From: Nansenia antarctica
Taxonomy: Eukaryota > Chordata > Actinopteri > Argentiniformes > Microstomatidae
Direction: 5' to 3'
DNA length: 64,000 nucleotides
NCBI GenBank assembly: GCA_963989245.1
Contig: OZ022342.1
Location: 51,006,187-51,070,186 of the forward strand
Shown here: positions 1 to 10,354 of the stretch, one piece after another
Layout: every line of letters begins with the position of its first letter
Position numbering within the stretch: position 1 is the stretch's first letter
Program-made: the position numbers and the translations under genes
The notes under the pieces: model-generated
Told to the model about the DNA's origin: nothing
The model's input: the letters and a program-made list of their open reading frames with translations, nothing else
Database searches by the model: none

Positions 1-630
1 TTCAGGTCAGCTGTAACTAATCAATGTAGAGCATTAGGTCTTGCATTAGGCCTAAGTAAAGGCTGTCTTGCATTCCGTTTGTTGAAATTGGAAGTCATGC
101 GGGAAACTTTTCAGCAATTACAGGCATTTCATCACATTAGATTAGACATAGGGGAGTCAATTTACCTTGGCAAAAAAACTAAATTCTCTGCAGCACATTG
201 CAAGAATAATATATTACATATAGTATAAACTAAACACCAGAGACCAAACTCATATAGTATGACATCGCCTAGACGCAAGCTTCACTACACAGAGGGTTAA
301 GGGCCACTAAATGACTCACGGAGTGTGACAACGTGAGACAAAAGACCTTGTGTAGCATCAGAATGGACCTTTTTTTGTTCCACAAACCCAGGCATGTGTT
401 TACCATCTGACAACATTCAGGGTAAGACAGAGAGCGAGAAAAAGAGAGACATAATTGGCTGGGTGTTTTTAGACACAGAGAAAATGATACTGTCACAAGG
501 AGGATAATCTGTAAAATGTATCAGGAAAGAGTAAGACTGTTTCATAAACAGACATTCACACACCCAAATCCAAGTAGCAAAAGACTCTGCTGATAACTGG
601 TCTTACCAGGCAGACATAACACACGTACAG

Positions 631-879
631 CTACACATACACAAATGCACACACATATAGGCTGCTCCGTGAGTATGGCGTCAGCATATTGTAGTACCCT
701 GTCTTTGGTGTCTCCTCTGGGCTGCCGTTGGTGTTGGTGTGAGTGAGGGCTTGAGTGAGGCCCTGTTCTTCCTGACTGAGTTCAGACTTCAGGGTGAGCT
801 GGAGGCTCTCTGCTGACACCAACGCTGTCTTCATCGCCCCCACCGCGTCCGACCGCAGAAGAGAGAAACCCCCGTTCAT
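631..879 (-). CDS. Unrecognised 82-residue ORF in ap3b1 intron 1
   Basis: A minus-strand ATG at 879 opens 82 codons. The first about 60 residues look protein-like: mixed composition, a Ser/Glu/Leu-rich stretch (SAESLQLTLKSELSQEEQG), then Thr/Asn/Pro. The last 15 residues come from CA-rich repeat and look random. A possible donor (GGTACT) lies near the change of character, so it could be a first exon of an unknown transcript or an alternative 5' exon. The family was not recognised. A chance ORF in a GC-rich patch is equally possible. Confidence 0.2.
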   Translation of the reverse strand: MNGGFSLLRSDAVGAMKTALVSAESLQLTLKSELSQEEQGLTQALTHTNTNGSPEETPKTGYYNMLTPYSRSSLYVCAFVYV

Positions 880-1716
880 ACCTCCTCTCCTCGCTCTCCT
901 GACTATCAGGGGCCCGCGCGCCTGAGATGGTCCACAAGCGCTAGTTCACCTGTCTATGTCCAAGTGGACTTAAAAGGGGAGGGAGGGGAATCCTCTTTTC
1001 CTCTGGAGACAAAAAGGCAAGCTCATGTGCTGTTGTTTTCTCTCGTTGTCTTGCGATCCTGTTTGACTCTTTTTCCCTCAAGGATCAGAATCGCCTTATT
1101 TAACACCCACGGAGATCAGATGAGGTCCTGTAATCGCCTGCTCTTCCTTGCTTTCTGTCCTGTTGGGCGACAGACAAAAGAAGAAGAAAAAAAAGGCACT
1201 GTCCGTTTTCGCTCCTCCACTTCCTCTTTTTCCGAGGCCACGGGAGTCACAAGATGCCCTTTCCCCTTGCTTAACGGCTCCGAGTCCCACAGACGCTGCT
1301 CCCTACAGATTGCCGCTCCCTCTGGCGCTGATCTCTCTGCTGTGGTCCAGTCTACAGGTGAGGGTTCCCTTGCCAGCTGTAGCTGTTGCCCTAGCCCCGG
1401 TGCTGTGCACGGCTCTCTCTGATCCACTCGAGACTCCCTCCTCCCTGCTGTACGGTTGTTCAGAGTCAGACAGGCTTTTCCAGTCTCCTGCCTGTTGGCT
1501 GTAACCGCAGTTCTGGCTGTAACCGTAGTTGTGGCTGTCTCCAGGCACTTCCCTCCAGGGGAAACAGGAGGGCCTTATCTGTGCTGTGGATAAACAGTGG
1601 GCAGCTGTCATCACCTCCCCCAGCACAATGCTGCACTTGAGCCCTGAGCTCCTCAGAACACCACCGCTGCCAGCCGAGGCTGATAAGGGCCCTGCCAGCC
1701 CTGCCTCCCCAGGAGA

Positions 1717-1720
<4 letters not shown>

Positions 1721-1769
<49 letters not shown>
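1721..1769. repeat. (CA)n microsatellite
   Basis: Pure CA dinucleotide tract of about 49 bp in ap3b1 intron 1. Confidence 0.97.
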
Positions 1770-1772
<3 letters not shown>

Positions 1773-4375
1773 ACACCCTTTCTATTTATCCATCTATTTG
1801 GTTAAGTCTATGCTGTTTCTATGATTAACTACCCTAGCTGTCAGAGTAACAACTCTTTAAATAATGCTTTACCTGATTACTATACTTCCCTCTTCTAATC
1901 ACACACTAACTAACGCAGAGAAGCAGCAACATTCATTCACATTACGACCGGTAGGATAAGGCACTATAAAACTGTTCCAATCAGCTTGATGGTCAACCGC
2001 TACTCCTGTCTGGTCTGGTCTCTCCAGACTAGACAATGAATGTCCCTGTATGTTTATGACCGGCGTGATAATATGTCTGTCTTCTTGTTGAGGCCACTTG
2101 ATAATATCCAGCCTCAGGTTCCAGTCAGACCATAAGATGTACTCCTTCACGTTCTGAATGATCTTCTGTGGACTGTTATCTTGTCCTAATGTCACAATGT
2201 GTTGGAATCCGTGGTTGGCCCTCTCATTTAGTTTGTGGCTCTTCTGTCAGAGTCAGGCCTGGTGGGAATAGGCTACTTCAAACCCCCCGAAGAGACTCAT
2301 TCAGAGTCTTTTGGCGGCTTTCACAGATGGCAGACATAGATACCCAAAGCAAATAAAAAAAATAAATGCTTATGGATATAGGTTAAATAACTTTCCCAGA
2401 CCTTGACTACAAAACACACTCCTCATCAAATTGTCATTCCATCTCATCAGCTGAGGTCAACATAGCCTTTGTCTTGTATGGTGAGTCACGGCTGATCACT
2501 TATGACTAACCACACCAGTCACATGTTCAACCGTGCTGCAGTCAGGGCTGTCAAGCACACATGAGGTAGGAGACTATTGGAACATCTCAAAGGAACGTGA
2601 CTGTGTCCCAAGACAAACATTAGGCTATTTCAAACAGCAAACCGCTAGTCGTTTCATTTCAGGGAGCTGATCCACACAGCTATGTAGCCTAGTAGCACAG
2701 GTCTGCATCTTGGTCAGCAAGATGCTAGTGTAAGATTGGATGGAAATCAATACAAGGAGGCAAAAAAGCAACGAAAACACCAACTGCCTAGGCACTGCAA
2801 GCCTGCCCTCTGGTGGTGAAACACATTCACAGTGAATGGAAGAACAGAGGAGGTTGCCTAGGCCTACATGGTAGCAGCCTAAAATGACACACCACAGCCC
2901 CTACAACTAGGCTACTAGACACCTCTAGTAGATCTGACATGTTTGGATAAGTGTAAGCAATATGGTTACAGCACCACCCATCCCTCTGGTAGATTAAGAG
3001 TTTATTGTCCAGAGGCTGAATTCTAATTAGGCCTACATATTTATCATATGCTTCACATAAGGCTTTTTTCACAATTCCTTAAATAGGGTACAGACTCCCT
3101 GGTGCATCACTGACAATATGCATTGCATTCATAGTTTGTGGTATCATTCATGTTCAGGCATTTTTCTTCCCAGTCCTCCAGCCTGACCAATGGGCACTTC
3201 ATCATACAAGTCCTAGTCTTCCCCGTCCCCCCTCTCCTTGTATACACAGTCATGTGAGAGAGCTTAGAGATTCACTTAGGCCTAGGCTAAACCACATTAA
3301 ACATTACAATCTGCTGACGCGAGTCAGCCATTTGCTCTGACCAAGACATACATTGTTGCAAATGCTATTATTTTCTAGAGGAAAGCAGTAGGCTAACACT
3401 TTACATAAAGGTGTCCTTTTTGGGGCAGGTCGTAGCGTTTAGTCTATAAATAGTTAATGTTAATAGGGAGTTAACTATTAGTTAATTGATAGCCTTTGAA
3501 TAAGTTATAGCCTTAAAGTTAGGACCCACCTATAAGAAGGGTGTGATCATCACTTAGGTACTGGGTGTAGGTCTACAATAGACTAAATCTTTTTTAGTGC
3601 ATGCCACTTTTTAGAGCAAGCCATTTTGGTACCCCCAAGACAAAGTGATGATTTTGCACTTTAACTTACTTGGGACTGTTTATAGGCTGATTTATAGACT
3701 ATCAATAAACTAATCATGGTGGAGAAATATTGATACAGTTGAGTTAGTCCACCTCCCTCTTCAGAGGATAACTTTATTTATTTTTGTTATAGCCTATAAA
3801 AAACCATATTGGATTCAGTACACAGCATTCATAACTATGAGTACCTGTTACCAAACTAACATGTTATTTATTAATTATTATTATTATTATTATTATTATT
3901 ATTTATTTATTTTACTTTATATTGAATACTGTAGTATCGAATCGCACTACTACGGCATGACCACCGAGCCAAGGTAGGCCTAAGTAAAGTTTCTACTCAA
4001 AACACCACGACGGTAAAAAAATAAAGTGTTTTGTTTGTTAGGGAAACAACAAACACTCTGAACACCAGATCTGAACAAATCTGAACACCAGAATGTCTCG
4101 CCTAACCTAGTGAGTGAGCGCCCTCTAGTGGCCTCATCACTTAACACACATGGGTCGTGATGACAATCATTGGATGATGTAGGCAAAACAACGCTAGGTA
4201 CTCCCCCACAGACCAATTGCATGTATGTAATAGTTACGTAACTAAATTATCGATTGTTGATAAGCAGTGTCAGGTGGGCAACGTGATCATTGGAATACGA
4301 TTCTATATAATCACACAGATATAGCTAGCACAGTACATCTTTGAAGTAGAAAAGCTCCCTTTCTTTCTTAGCTAC

Positions 4376-4528
<153 letters not shown>

Positions 4529-4720
4529 TAGATAGTATCGAGTAAGCTGGCTGTCAAGCTGACCCAGATCAGACTGTGTGACCTGGGCTGCAGCCTCCCT
4601 GCGCTGTGTAGACGGATGCACCAGAGTTAGCGGACTAGCTAATAGGCTTACTGCTCGTTTACAGTCAACCAGCCATGCTACAGGAGCAGCAGACGTGTCA
4701 ACTGGACTGTCTTGACTTAC

Positions 4721-4857
4721 TTTTTGAAGTCGGTGCTGAACAACCCGAACCCTGCCCCGGCGGTGGGGGTGCTCTCCTGCCCCCCAGCCTCCACGGCGGT
4801 CTCCGGGCCACCCTGGTCGTTGTAGGACAAGTTGTTGTTCGTCGACAGGCTCAACAT
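4721..4857 (-). CDS. ap3b1: ap3b1 coding exon 1 (AP-3 complex beta subunit, N-terminus)
   Basis: AP3B1 is the large beta subunit of the AP-3 adaptor, which sorts cargo from endosomes to lysosomes and lysosome-related organelles. On the minus strand an ATG at 4857 opens a 45-codon frame. It ends in GFGLFSTDFKK, matching the GAFGLFSSDLKK at the end of exon 1 in vertebrate AP3B1. A consensus donor (GTAAGT) follows at 4720-4715, splitting the last lysine codon as in the mammalian gene. The body is acidic and Gly/Ser rich, as expected for this poorly conserved N-terminus. No further ap3b1 exon was recognised in 1-4720, so exon 2 should lie beyond the left edge. The head-to-head neighbour is scamp1, as in human. 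It could be either teleost ap3b1 paralogue. The identification rests on a short but specific motif, the splice site and synteny. Confidence 0.85.
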
Positions 4858-5209
4858 CTCAGCTAACGCCAGCGTACAGAAACTTAAATGAGAGTAAAGC
4901 GAAACGAGTAGTATTCCAATTCCAGTGTTGACAAGTTGAAATCAGGTAATTGGACAGGAAACGCAAAAGGCAAAACAAAACTTTATTCCAAATGTGCAAC
5001 TTTTTTTTTTTCCTTAGTCCACGCAGTACCGGAAGTATGAGCTGGACAAGTTCAGGTCACATGACAGAGGCACGAGAGGAAAAACGAAGCGCCTGATCGC
5101 CCCGTCGCCATGGAGACGACGATCTCCCAGCCAATCACCTTTGACTATCTGAACCCGAGAGAATCCTCTTTGTCTGAACCGAAGGGGATGATGCAAAGCT
5201 GCTCCTGTG
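4858..5209 (-). promoter_or_regulatory. ap3b1: ap3b1 5' UTR and promoter region
   Basis: The GC-richer stretch upstream of the ap3b1 ATG on the minus strand has several classic proximal-promoter words. There is an ETS-type core ACCGGAAGT at 5028-5036, an E-box/M-box GTCACATGAC at 5056-5065, an RFX/X-box-like GTCGCCATGGAGAC at about 5104-5117, and CCAAT at 5131-5135. The M-box type is bound by MITF/TFE factors that drive lysosome and melanosome genes, which fits AP-3 function. Binding is inferred only. The region ends at a LINE tail at 5210. Confidence 0.5.
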
Positions 5210-5541
5210 AACATTTCAAACCTGCAAACTGCGACACTTTAAATGAATGTGATTGTGCAATAATACAATGTGCAATATGACAACCCTCGTGCACATAAGG
5301 TTCAGAGATAGGAAATGTTAGGATATGTATAGCATAGCATAGAGTACAGCACAGTGTTTTATTTGTATAGTATACTAGTATAGTGGATAGTGTACATAGC
5401 CTTTATTTATGTAAACCAGCTCTTTTCCCTTCTTGTTTTTAGTATTTTTTTCCTAGCACCAGGGGAGCCCCCCCTCCCAAATTTCGTTGTATGGTACCTG
5501 TACTATATTAATGACAATAAAGACCATTCATTCATTCATTC
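5210..5541 (+). mobile_element. L2-type LINE 3' end
   Basis: A 5'-truncated LINE tail. It shares with the copies at 25273, 40808, 51042, 53073 and 61578 the blocks CTGCAAACTGCGACACTTTA, a CCAGGGGAGCC box, AAATTTCGTTGTATGGTACC and the end ATGACAATAAAGACCATTC followed by (ATTC)n. It contains no coding sequence. It lies just upstream of the ap3b1 promoter. Confidence 0.85.
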
Positions 5542-5782
5542 GAACTCCTGTGGAACAGTTTCTGCAAGGAATATGAAGGGTTCACTTCACACACACACAT
5601 TTTCAATAAGAGTGGCTTCCCATGCCTAATTGCTGTTCAAGTCAGTGTAAATTCTCCTCTAAAGTTCCTCACACCTACTAGAGAACGCTTCGCAAAATAC
5701 ATTTTCCCTTCACTATGCTGTAAATACTACATGTTAACCAGTCTGTTTCACTCTGTCCCTCTTTCTGGAGGTCTCTTGACGC

Positions 5783-6480
5783 TAGGGACGTGCCGTCCAT
5801 ATAAGCAGAGTAAGCAGTGCTTACCCAACGAAAAAATAAAAAAGGACCGTGAAAAAATAAAATATAAAATAAAATAAAATAAAAGTGCATGTAACTGTTT
5901 GTTTGTTTTCGTTAAAAGAGTCGTATTTTAGGTCCCAGGGCAGCAGGAGTCATTCATTTTAGCGCCACCTGCAGGAGTAAGCACTTCCTACTCTGCATTG
6001 CATTACATTATAAGCACTTCTCTCTCTGCTTTCCCTCGCGTACATTCGAATCGAATGCGTGAAAATGTCATTTTTATTTTTTCCCGATGCCTCAGCCCGC
6101 TGTTTAATGTGGCCAGGGTAAGCATGCTTACAGCCAATCAGTAGGTCTTTCATTCCGATAAGAGCTACTGATTGGCTCTTATCACTTTCAAGTTCACTTA
6201 ACATTTCACCTCTCGCCCGGCAGAATAGCTTATGCTAGCTAGCTCAAACGATCTAAATAATAATAATCAATAAGGATAACTTGCTGGATTTTGTGAATAT
6301 GGACATTACTGTCAGCGACCTAAAGGGATTTCGTAGACTGGACTGGAAAAACACAACTACTGGCTAAAGGCCGGCCGAAGCCACCGCTCACCGATCTTCA
6401 CACCCAGAAAGGGAGAGTCGCTAGGGGCTACAGCAAGCCTGGTATGAGCGGTTTATATGATTAATATGATTCGCGAGGCT
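5783..6480 (+). mobile_element. Possible remnant of a hAT-like DNA transposon
   Basis: Begins near ACGTGCCGTCCATATAAGC with repeated AAGCA/GTGCTTAC words, and has a weak frame near 6300 (MDITVSDLKGFRRLDW). The style resembles 5' ends of fish hAT elements, but no matching 3' terminus or TSD was found. The stretch to 6705 also contains a TGTGTCTGTGTTGTGCA-type short tandem repeat at about 6555-6615. Nothing else is recognised there. Confidence 0.3.
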
Positions 6481-6705
6481 GGTGATGTGTGATGTCAAGT
6501 GCCTGTGTGACAAAGTGTGAAAAGAAAGTGTGTTGTGAGCTTACTATGGAGGATGGTGTGTGTCTGTGTTGTGCATGTGTGTCTGTGTTGTGTCTGTGTT
6601 GTGCATGTGTGCATTTGTGATGTTGAAACTGGACTTGTAGATTTCAGCAGGCTGGCTACTTGAAAAGATCTTGGTTCAAAAAAGATTGAACAATGAGCAC
6701 CCCTG

Positions 6706-6855
6706 TGTAATATTCTTAATAAGGATGCACGGACACAGACTCAAGGTAAGTGTGACTTTACTCGTAAACTTCAAGGTACGGAATCCCGTAAAGGACATAC
6801 AGTGCGCATGACATAGAATAGGTAGATTAGTCTGCTATTACACTCATCTACTACA
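6706..6855 (-). repeat. Gypsy-1 3' LTR (short or internally deleted)
   Basis: Minus-strand TG...CA segment of 150 bp directly after a polypurine tract. It matches 30260-30427 closely, including TACGGGATTCCGTACCTTG, apart from a 15-bp indel near 6800. The other LTR appears to extend to about 29566, so this copy has probably lost about 700 bp between short GTAAT repeats. Confidence 0.75.
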
Positions 6856-7001
6856 CTCCTCCCCTTAGCTAATAACCTCTTATCCATGAACTAATTAAAT
6901 GACCTAAGAACATGTCAACTCTAACATCCTGCTAAACCTAATTAACGTCCTACTTCTGCCAGAACGGCACAGTCTCTGCCTATTGCATGGGCTACACCCA
7001 A

Positions 7002-7661
7002 CTAAAGGTCAAGTCTCTCAGGAGGGTTTCGTTGGCGCACAGGATTACGTCTTGCTATCTGGCCTTCAGGCGGAGGGCCAAGTTGCGCTGGTAACTCAGA
7101 CTCCTCTTGTCCACATCTCCAGTCTACGGCGAAGTTCCCTGGGTCGTTATTGATATCCTTGTCTGCGTCGGCAGGAACGATAGACCTCAGCAGATGATCC
7201 ACGTGCACGCTGACTTGGCGATGACCCACCTGTACGGTGTAGGTTAGAGGGCCTTTACGGTGTAGGATAACACAGGCGCTTGGGATGGCGGAAATCACAG
7301 ACCTTCACCCTCTCCTACTCACTGAAGTGTCTGACAGGCCTTGAGTGCTTGTCATGGGCCTTCTTCTGCTGTAGTTGATGCTTAACTACAGTGTTTGACA
7401 GGTCTGGCTTCAGTAGTGTCAGGCGGGTGCGGGGTTGGCGTTTGAGGAACAGTTCAGCTGGTGTACGTTCAGTCACTGTGTGGGGGGTATTTCGGTAGCT
7501 GAACAAGAAGCGGGCAAGCCTCTGGTGAGTGGGCACAGCCTGAACCTCCTGCTTAGTCCAAGCCTTCTTGAAGATTTGCACAGCTCTTTCAGCTGCTCCA
7601 TTTGAGGCTGGATGATACGGCGGTGATTATTTGTTTGTAGTTACATTTTCATCCAGGTTTT
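7002..7661 (-). pseudogene. Gypsy-1 integrase C-terminal fragment
   Basis: Minus-strand frames contain the integrase signature PYHPASNGAAERAV near 7610, followed by a frame at 7581-7315 with FLFSYRNTPHTVTERTPAEL, typical of the end of the Ty3/gypsy catalytic core, and a tail at 7298-7002 with the DNA-binding region. Frameshifts and an in-frame stop upstream of PYHP show that it is broken. The 3' LTR starts 147 bp further on. The stretch between 7661 and the nsmce2 tail (7662-7745) is either degenerate integrase or nsmce2 3' UTR. Confidence 0.85.
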
Positions 7662-7795
7662 CACAGGACTGTCCTGAACTCGTCAAAGATGAAACTGGGC
7701 ACGTGGGCTTCAGCAACCAACTGAAATAACTTAACCAGGATTTGTATTCTTTGCGGTCTGCCTCTTGTGGTTCTGAATCATCCTATTCATGGTCT
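7662..7795. repeat. 134-bp inverted repeat, left copy
   Basis: Reverse complement of 16758-16891 with about three mismatches, ending sharply at both sides (CACAGG at 7662 and TGGTCT at 7795). Read on the minus strand it holds the last codons of nsmce2 (MIQNHKRQT) plus adjacent element sequence. Confidence 0.93.
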
Positions 7796-7956
7796 ACCCT
7801 CAGGCGAAGAACATCCAATTGCTTTCGCCTCACGAACCCTCACACCCAGTGAGCAAAATTATGCTCAAATTGAAAAAGAGGCTTTGAGCATAATCTATGG
7901 AGTGAAGAAATTTCACAAGTATCTGTATGGAAGAAAATTCCAGTTCGTCATCACAG
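7796..7956 (+). pseudogene. Gypsy-1 reverse transcriptase/RNase H junction fragment
   Basis: The plus-strand frame reads LPSGEEHPIAFASRTL, then QNYAQIEKEALSIIYGVKKF and a YGRKFQFVIT end. This is the connection/RNase H start of Ty3/gypsy pol. It begins at the edge of the inverted repeat, so the RT core is missing. It stops near 7956, where the next residues of the RNase H motif would be expected. From there the sequence becomes the leader of the nsmce2 copy in the same orientation. Confidence 0.85.
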
Positions 7957-8159
7957 GCAGTAGGGATTCCCAGAGACTTGGTTTGAAGCCGTGTTTCTTT
8001 CCAAGTTTGATTCCAAAATGTCTCTAAGCGCAGTCAACTCCACATTGTCCAGTCTGAAGACATGCAGGGCTTAAAGTGGGAAAAAATCCTGTGCCTGAAA
8101 CTTTTTCTTGGGGAGGGGGGTCACAGTTTGAGATATTGGGAGAACGGGTACAGAAGACA

Positions 8160-8510
8160 GCTTCTTGTCTCAATGTTTAAATGCATTAATACTATTTAAT
8201 AGTCAATACAACATATATGTCTCAATGTTAAAATGCATTAATACTGTTTTATACTCAATACAAAATAAAATAATATATTTAGATGTCTTTAAAAGAACAA
8301 ACTGATTAAATCACTTAAGGCCAAACTGATTGCATCACTTATTAAGCCACTATCACTATAACAATACAGAATAACATATATACATGTCTTTAAAAGAACA
8401 AACTGATTACTTATTAAGCCACTATCACTATAACAATACAGAATAAAATATATACATGTCTTTAAAAGAACAAACTGATTACTTAAGCCACTATCACTAT
8501 CCTTCTTTTT
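8160..8510. repeat. Subterminal tandem repeats of the hAT element
   Basis: Repeated words ATGTCTTTAAAAGAACAAAC, AAGCCACTATCACTATAACA and TGTCTCAATGTT occur two or three times each between the left TIR and the transposase stop. Subterminal repeats often act as transposase binding sites. No binding evidence is available here. Confidence 0.7.
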
Positions 8511-10047
8511 GGGTCATAAACAAAGCCCTGCAATTTCTCTGAGACACTCCTTTTCAAGGCATTAAGTGTTCCAGGGGAGACAGAGGACGCTTTGAGTGGA
8601 GCAGTGGAGGCAGTGGGTGGTGCAGTGGAGGGTTTGAGTGCTTTGGGTGGTCCAGTGAAGGCTTTAAGTGGTGCAGTGGAGGATTTTAGTGCTTTAGGTG
8701 GTCCAAAGAAAGCTTTAGGTGGTGCAGTGGAGGATTTGAGTGCTTTGGGTGGTCCAGTGAAGGCTTTGGGAGGTCCAGTGGAGGCAGTGAAGGCTTTGGG
8801 AGGTCCAGTGGAGGCAGTGGAGGCTTTGGGAGGTCCAGTGGAGGCTTTGGGAGGTCCAGTGAAGGCTTTGGGAGGTCCAGTGGAGGCAGTGAAGGCTTTG
8901 GGTGGTCCAGTGGAGGCTTTGGGAGGTCCAGTGGAGGCAGTGAAGGCTTTGGGTGGTCCAGTGGAGGCAGTGAAGGCTTTGGGTGGTCCAGTGGAGACAG
9001 TGAAGGCTTTGGGTGGTCCAGTGGAGGCAGTGAAGGCTTTGGGTGGTCCAGTGGAGGCAGTGTGTGGTGCAGTGGAGGCTTTGGGTTGTGCAGCCATATT
9101 CCTGGCCTGGTGCACTAGTTTGTTTACTCTCACTGAAGCCAGAACCTTTGCTGCATCTGTCAGCTTTCTCTTCTTTAGTGCCTCTTCCCTCTCTTTCTTC
9201 TTATTCAGGTGCAGCTGATATGTTTGATATGACGCCAGGCAGGACCTCCTCAATGGCGGGTCTATCATCATCGTTGAGGCTGTCCACTCCCTTGCTTTAA
9301 TTGCAGATTTGACAATTGCAAGACTCTCGTAAGTCTCCACATTCATTGAGCATCTGTCTGCTTCAAGGATGTCATCCATGAGATTGAAGGATCCCTCAAC
9401 CAGGGGGCCAGTGAAGATGCTGAGAAGTGCTTTGACCAGCTTACCCAGAGTAGGAAATTTCGCATCTCTCAGGATTCCACTCCACCAGTCTACATCAAGT
9501 CGACTTTCTTCCTCAATGTAACTCTGGCGACGAGCTACCAGGTCCACATCTATTTGGTATGCCCGTACCTCTTCATCTAGTTGACCAATATCCACTGGTT
9601 CAACTACATTAGGCAAGGCCTTGCCTAATGTGATGAAAGCCCCACAGACAGATTCATCTTGAATCAAAGAAGGAGTCAAAGCCGAGAGTGCAGTGATGAT
9701 GTGGTTGTCGAGAGGAAGCTTTTTAAGAAGGAAATCTGCTGCCTTCATATAACCTTCTCTGAGAGAGCTGTAGAGATTGTTAACCCATATCTTCCCCTCG
9801 ACACGAGCCTTGTTCAGTGCAGAGTAGCAATGTGTGCCGACAAACAGCCTTTTGTCAGACAGTTGCAAGTCTCGACTCTGGACATCAACTTTGACTAGCC
9901 TCTTTGCACTCAGTGGGATGGCGGAGGGCATCATGAAATTGGACAGCAGTTCTCTGACCAGGGCCACCATCTCCACATGCAGCAAGTGCACCAGGGGTTT
10001 CTCATGCTGCAGTTTTTTCAGAAATCCCTGAAAGGTTGGAAGGACAC
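8483..10047 (-). pseudogene. hAT transposase, C-terminal exon with STGPPKAF repeats
   Basis: The long minus-strand frame (in phase up to the acceptor TTTGCAG at about 10048) carries the family features LQHEKPLVHLLHVEMV, KLPLDNHIITALSALTP and the dimerisation block VDWWSGILRDAKFPTLGKLV...FTGPLVEGSFNLMDDI. After a lysine-rich stretch comes a tail of about 170 residues. It is built from 10-residue (STGPPKAFTA) and 7-residue (STGPPKA) repeats encoded by 30- and 21-bp DNA units, and ends FVYDPKRRIVIVA. The frame is intact through all repeats. Residues read upstream of 10048 (a hydrophobic ILILILIF stretch) are intron. The exon itself looks functional, but the whole gene probably is not (see the upstream pieces). 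Confidence 0.85.
8590..9095. repeat. Coding minisatellite, 30/21-bp units
   Basis: On the plus strand, variants of GGTCCAGTGGAGGCAGTGAA plus GGCTTTGGG recur about 18-20 times. Both unit lengths are multiples of three, so the hAT frame is kept on the minus strand, and the plus strand also stays open as an antisense shadow ORF. Confidence 0.95.
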
Positions 10048-10199
10048 CTGCAAACAAAGTACAAAATATCAGAATCAGAATCAGAATGACTTTCTTCGCC
10101 AAGTAGGTTTTCACATACAAGGAATTTGCTATGGTTGTTGGTGCATACAGACAAAGATCTGTTATGTAGGACTAGATGTTGATATCCCTCGATACATAC

Positions 10200-10350
10200 A
10201 TACTTAAGGCACCGATGAGACTCTGTGGTGTTCAAATGAGCGATGGCATCCTTTGGGTTGTCAAGTGGGCGCCCTCCTTCATGAATGTTTCGCTGATAAG
10301 CCCACGACACCTCCAGAGGGTTCAGCAGTGAATCCCAGCGTCCCAGGTTC
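10200..10350 (-). pseudogene. hAT transposase middle exon
   Basis: Minus-strand frame NLGRWDSLLNPLEVSWAYQR ... LDNPKDAIAHLNTTESHRCL, matching this hAT family between the middle and C-terminal blocks. Its acceptor AG lies at about 10351, within about 20 bp of the HERO-like stop codon. A GTATGT/GTATCG donor cluster follows near 10204-10194. The exact donor is uncertain because phases do not settle it. Confidence 0.7.
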
Positions 10351-10354
10351 ACTC

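Noticed and set aside
964..1626. Overlapping ORFs of 100-150 codons on both strands
   Set aside because: Composition follows the local GC-rich DNA, no motifs or splice context, and both strands are open in the same place.
8592..9218. Plus-strand 208-codon Gly/Val/Ala-rich ORF
   Set aside because: Antisense shadow of the in-frame STGPPKAF repeat of the hAT transposase.
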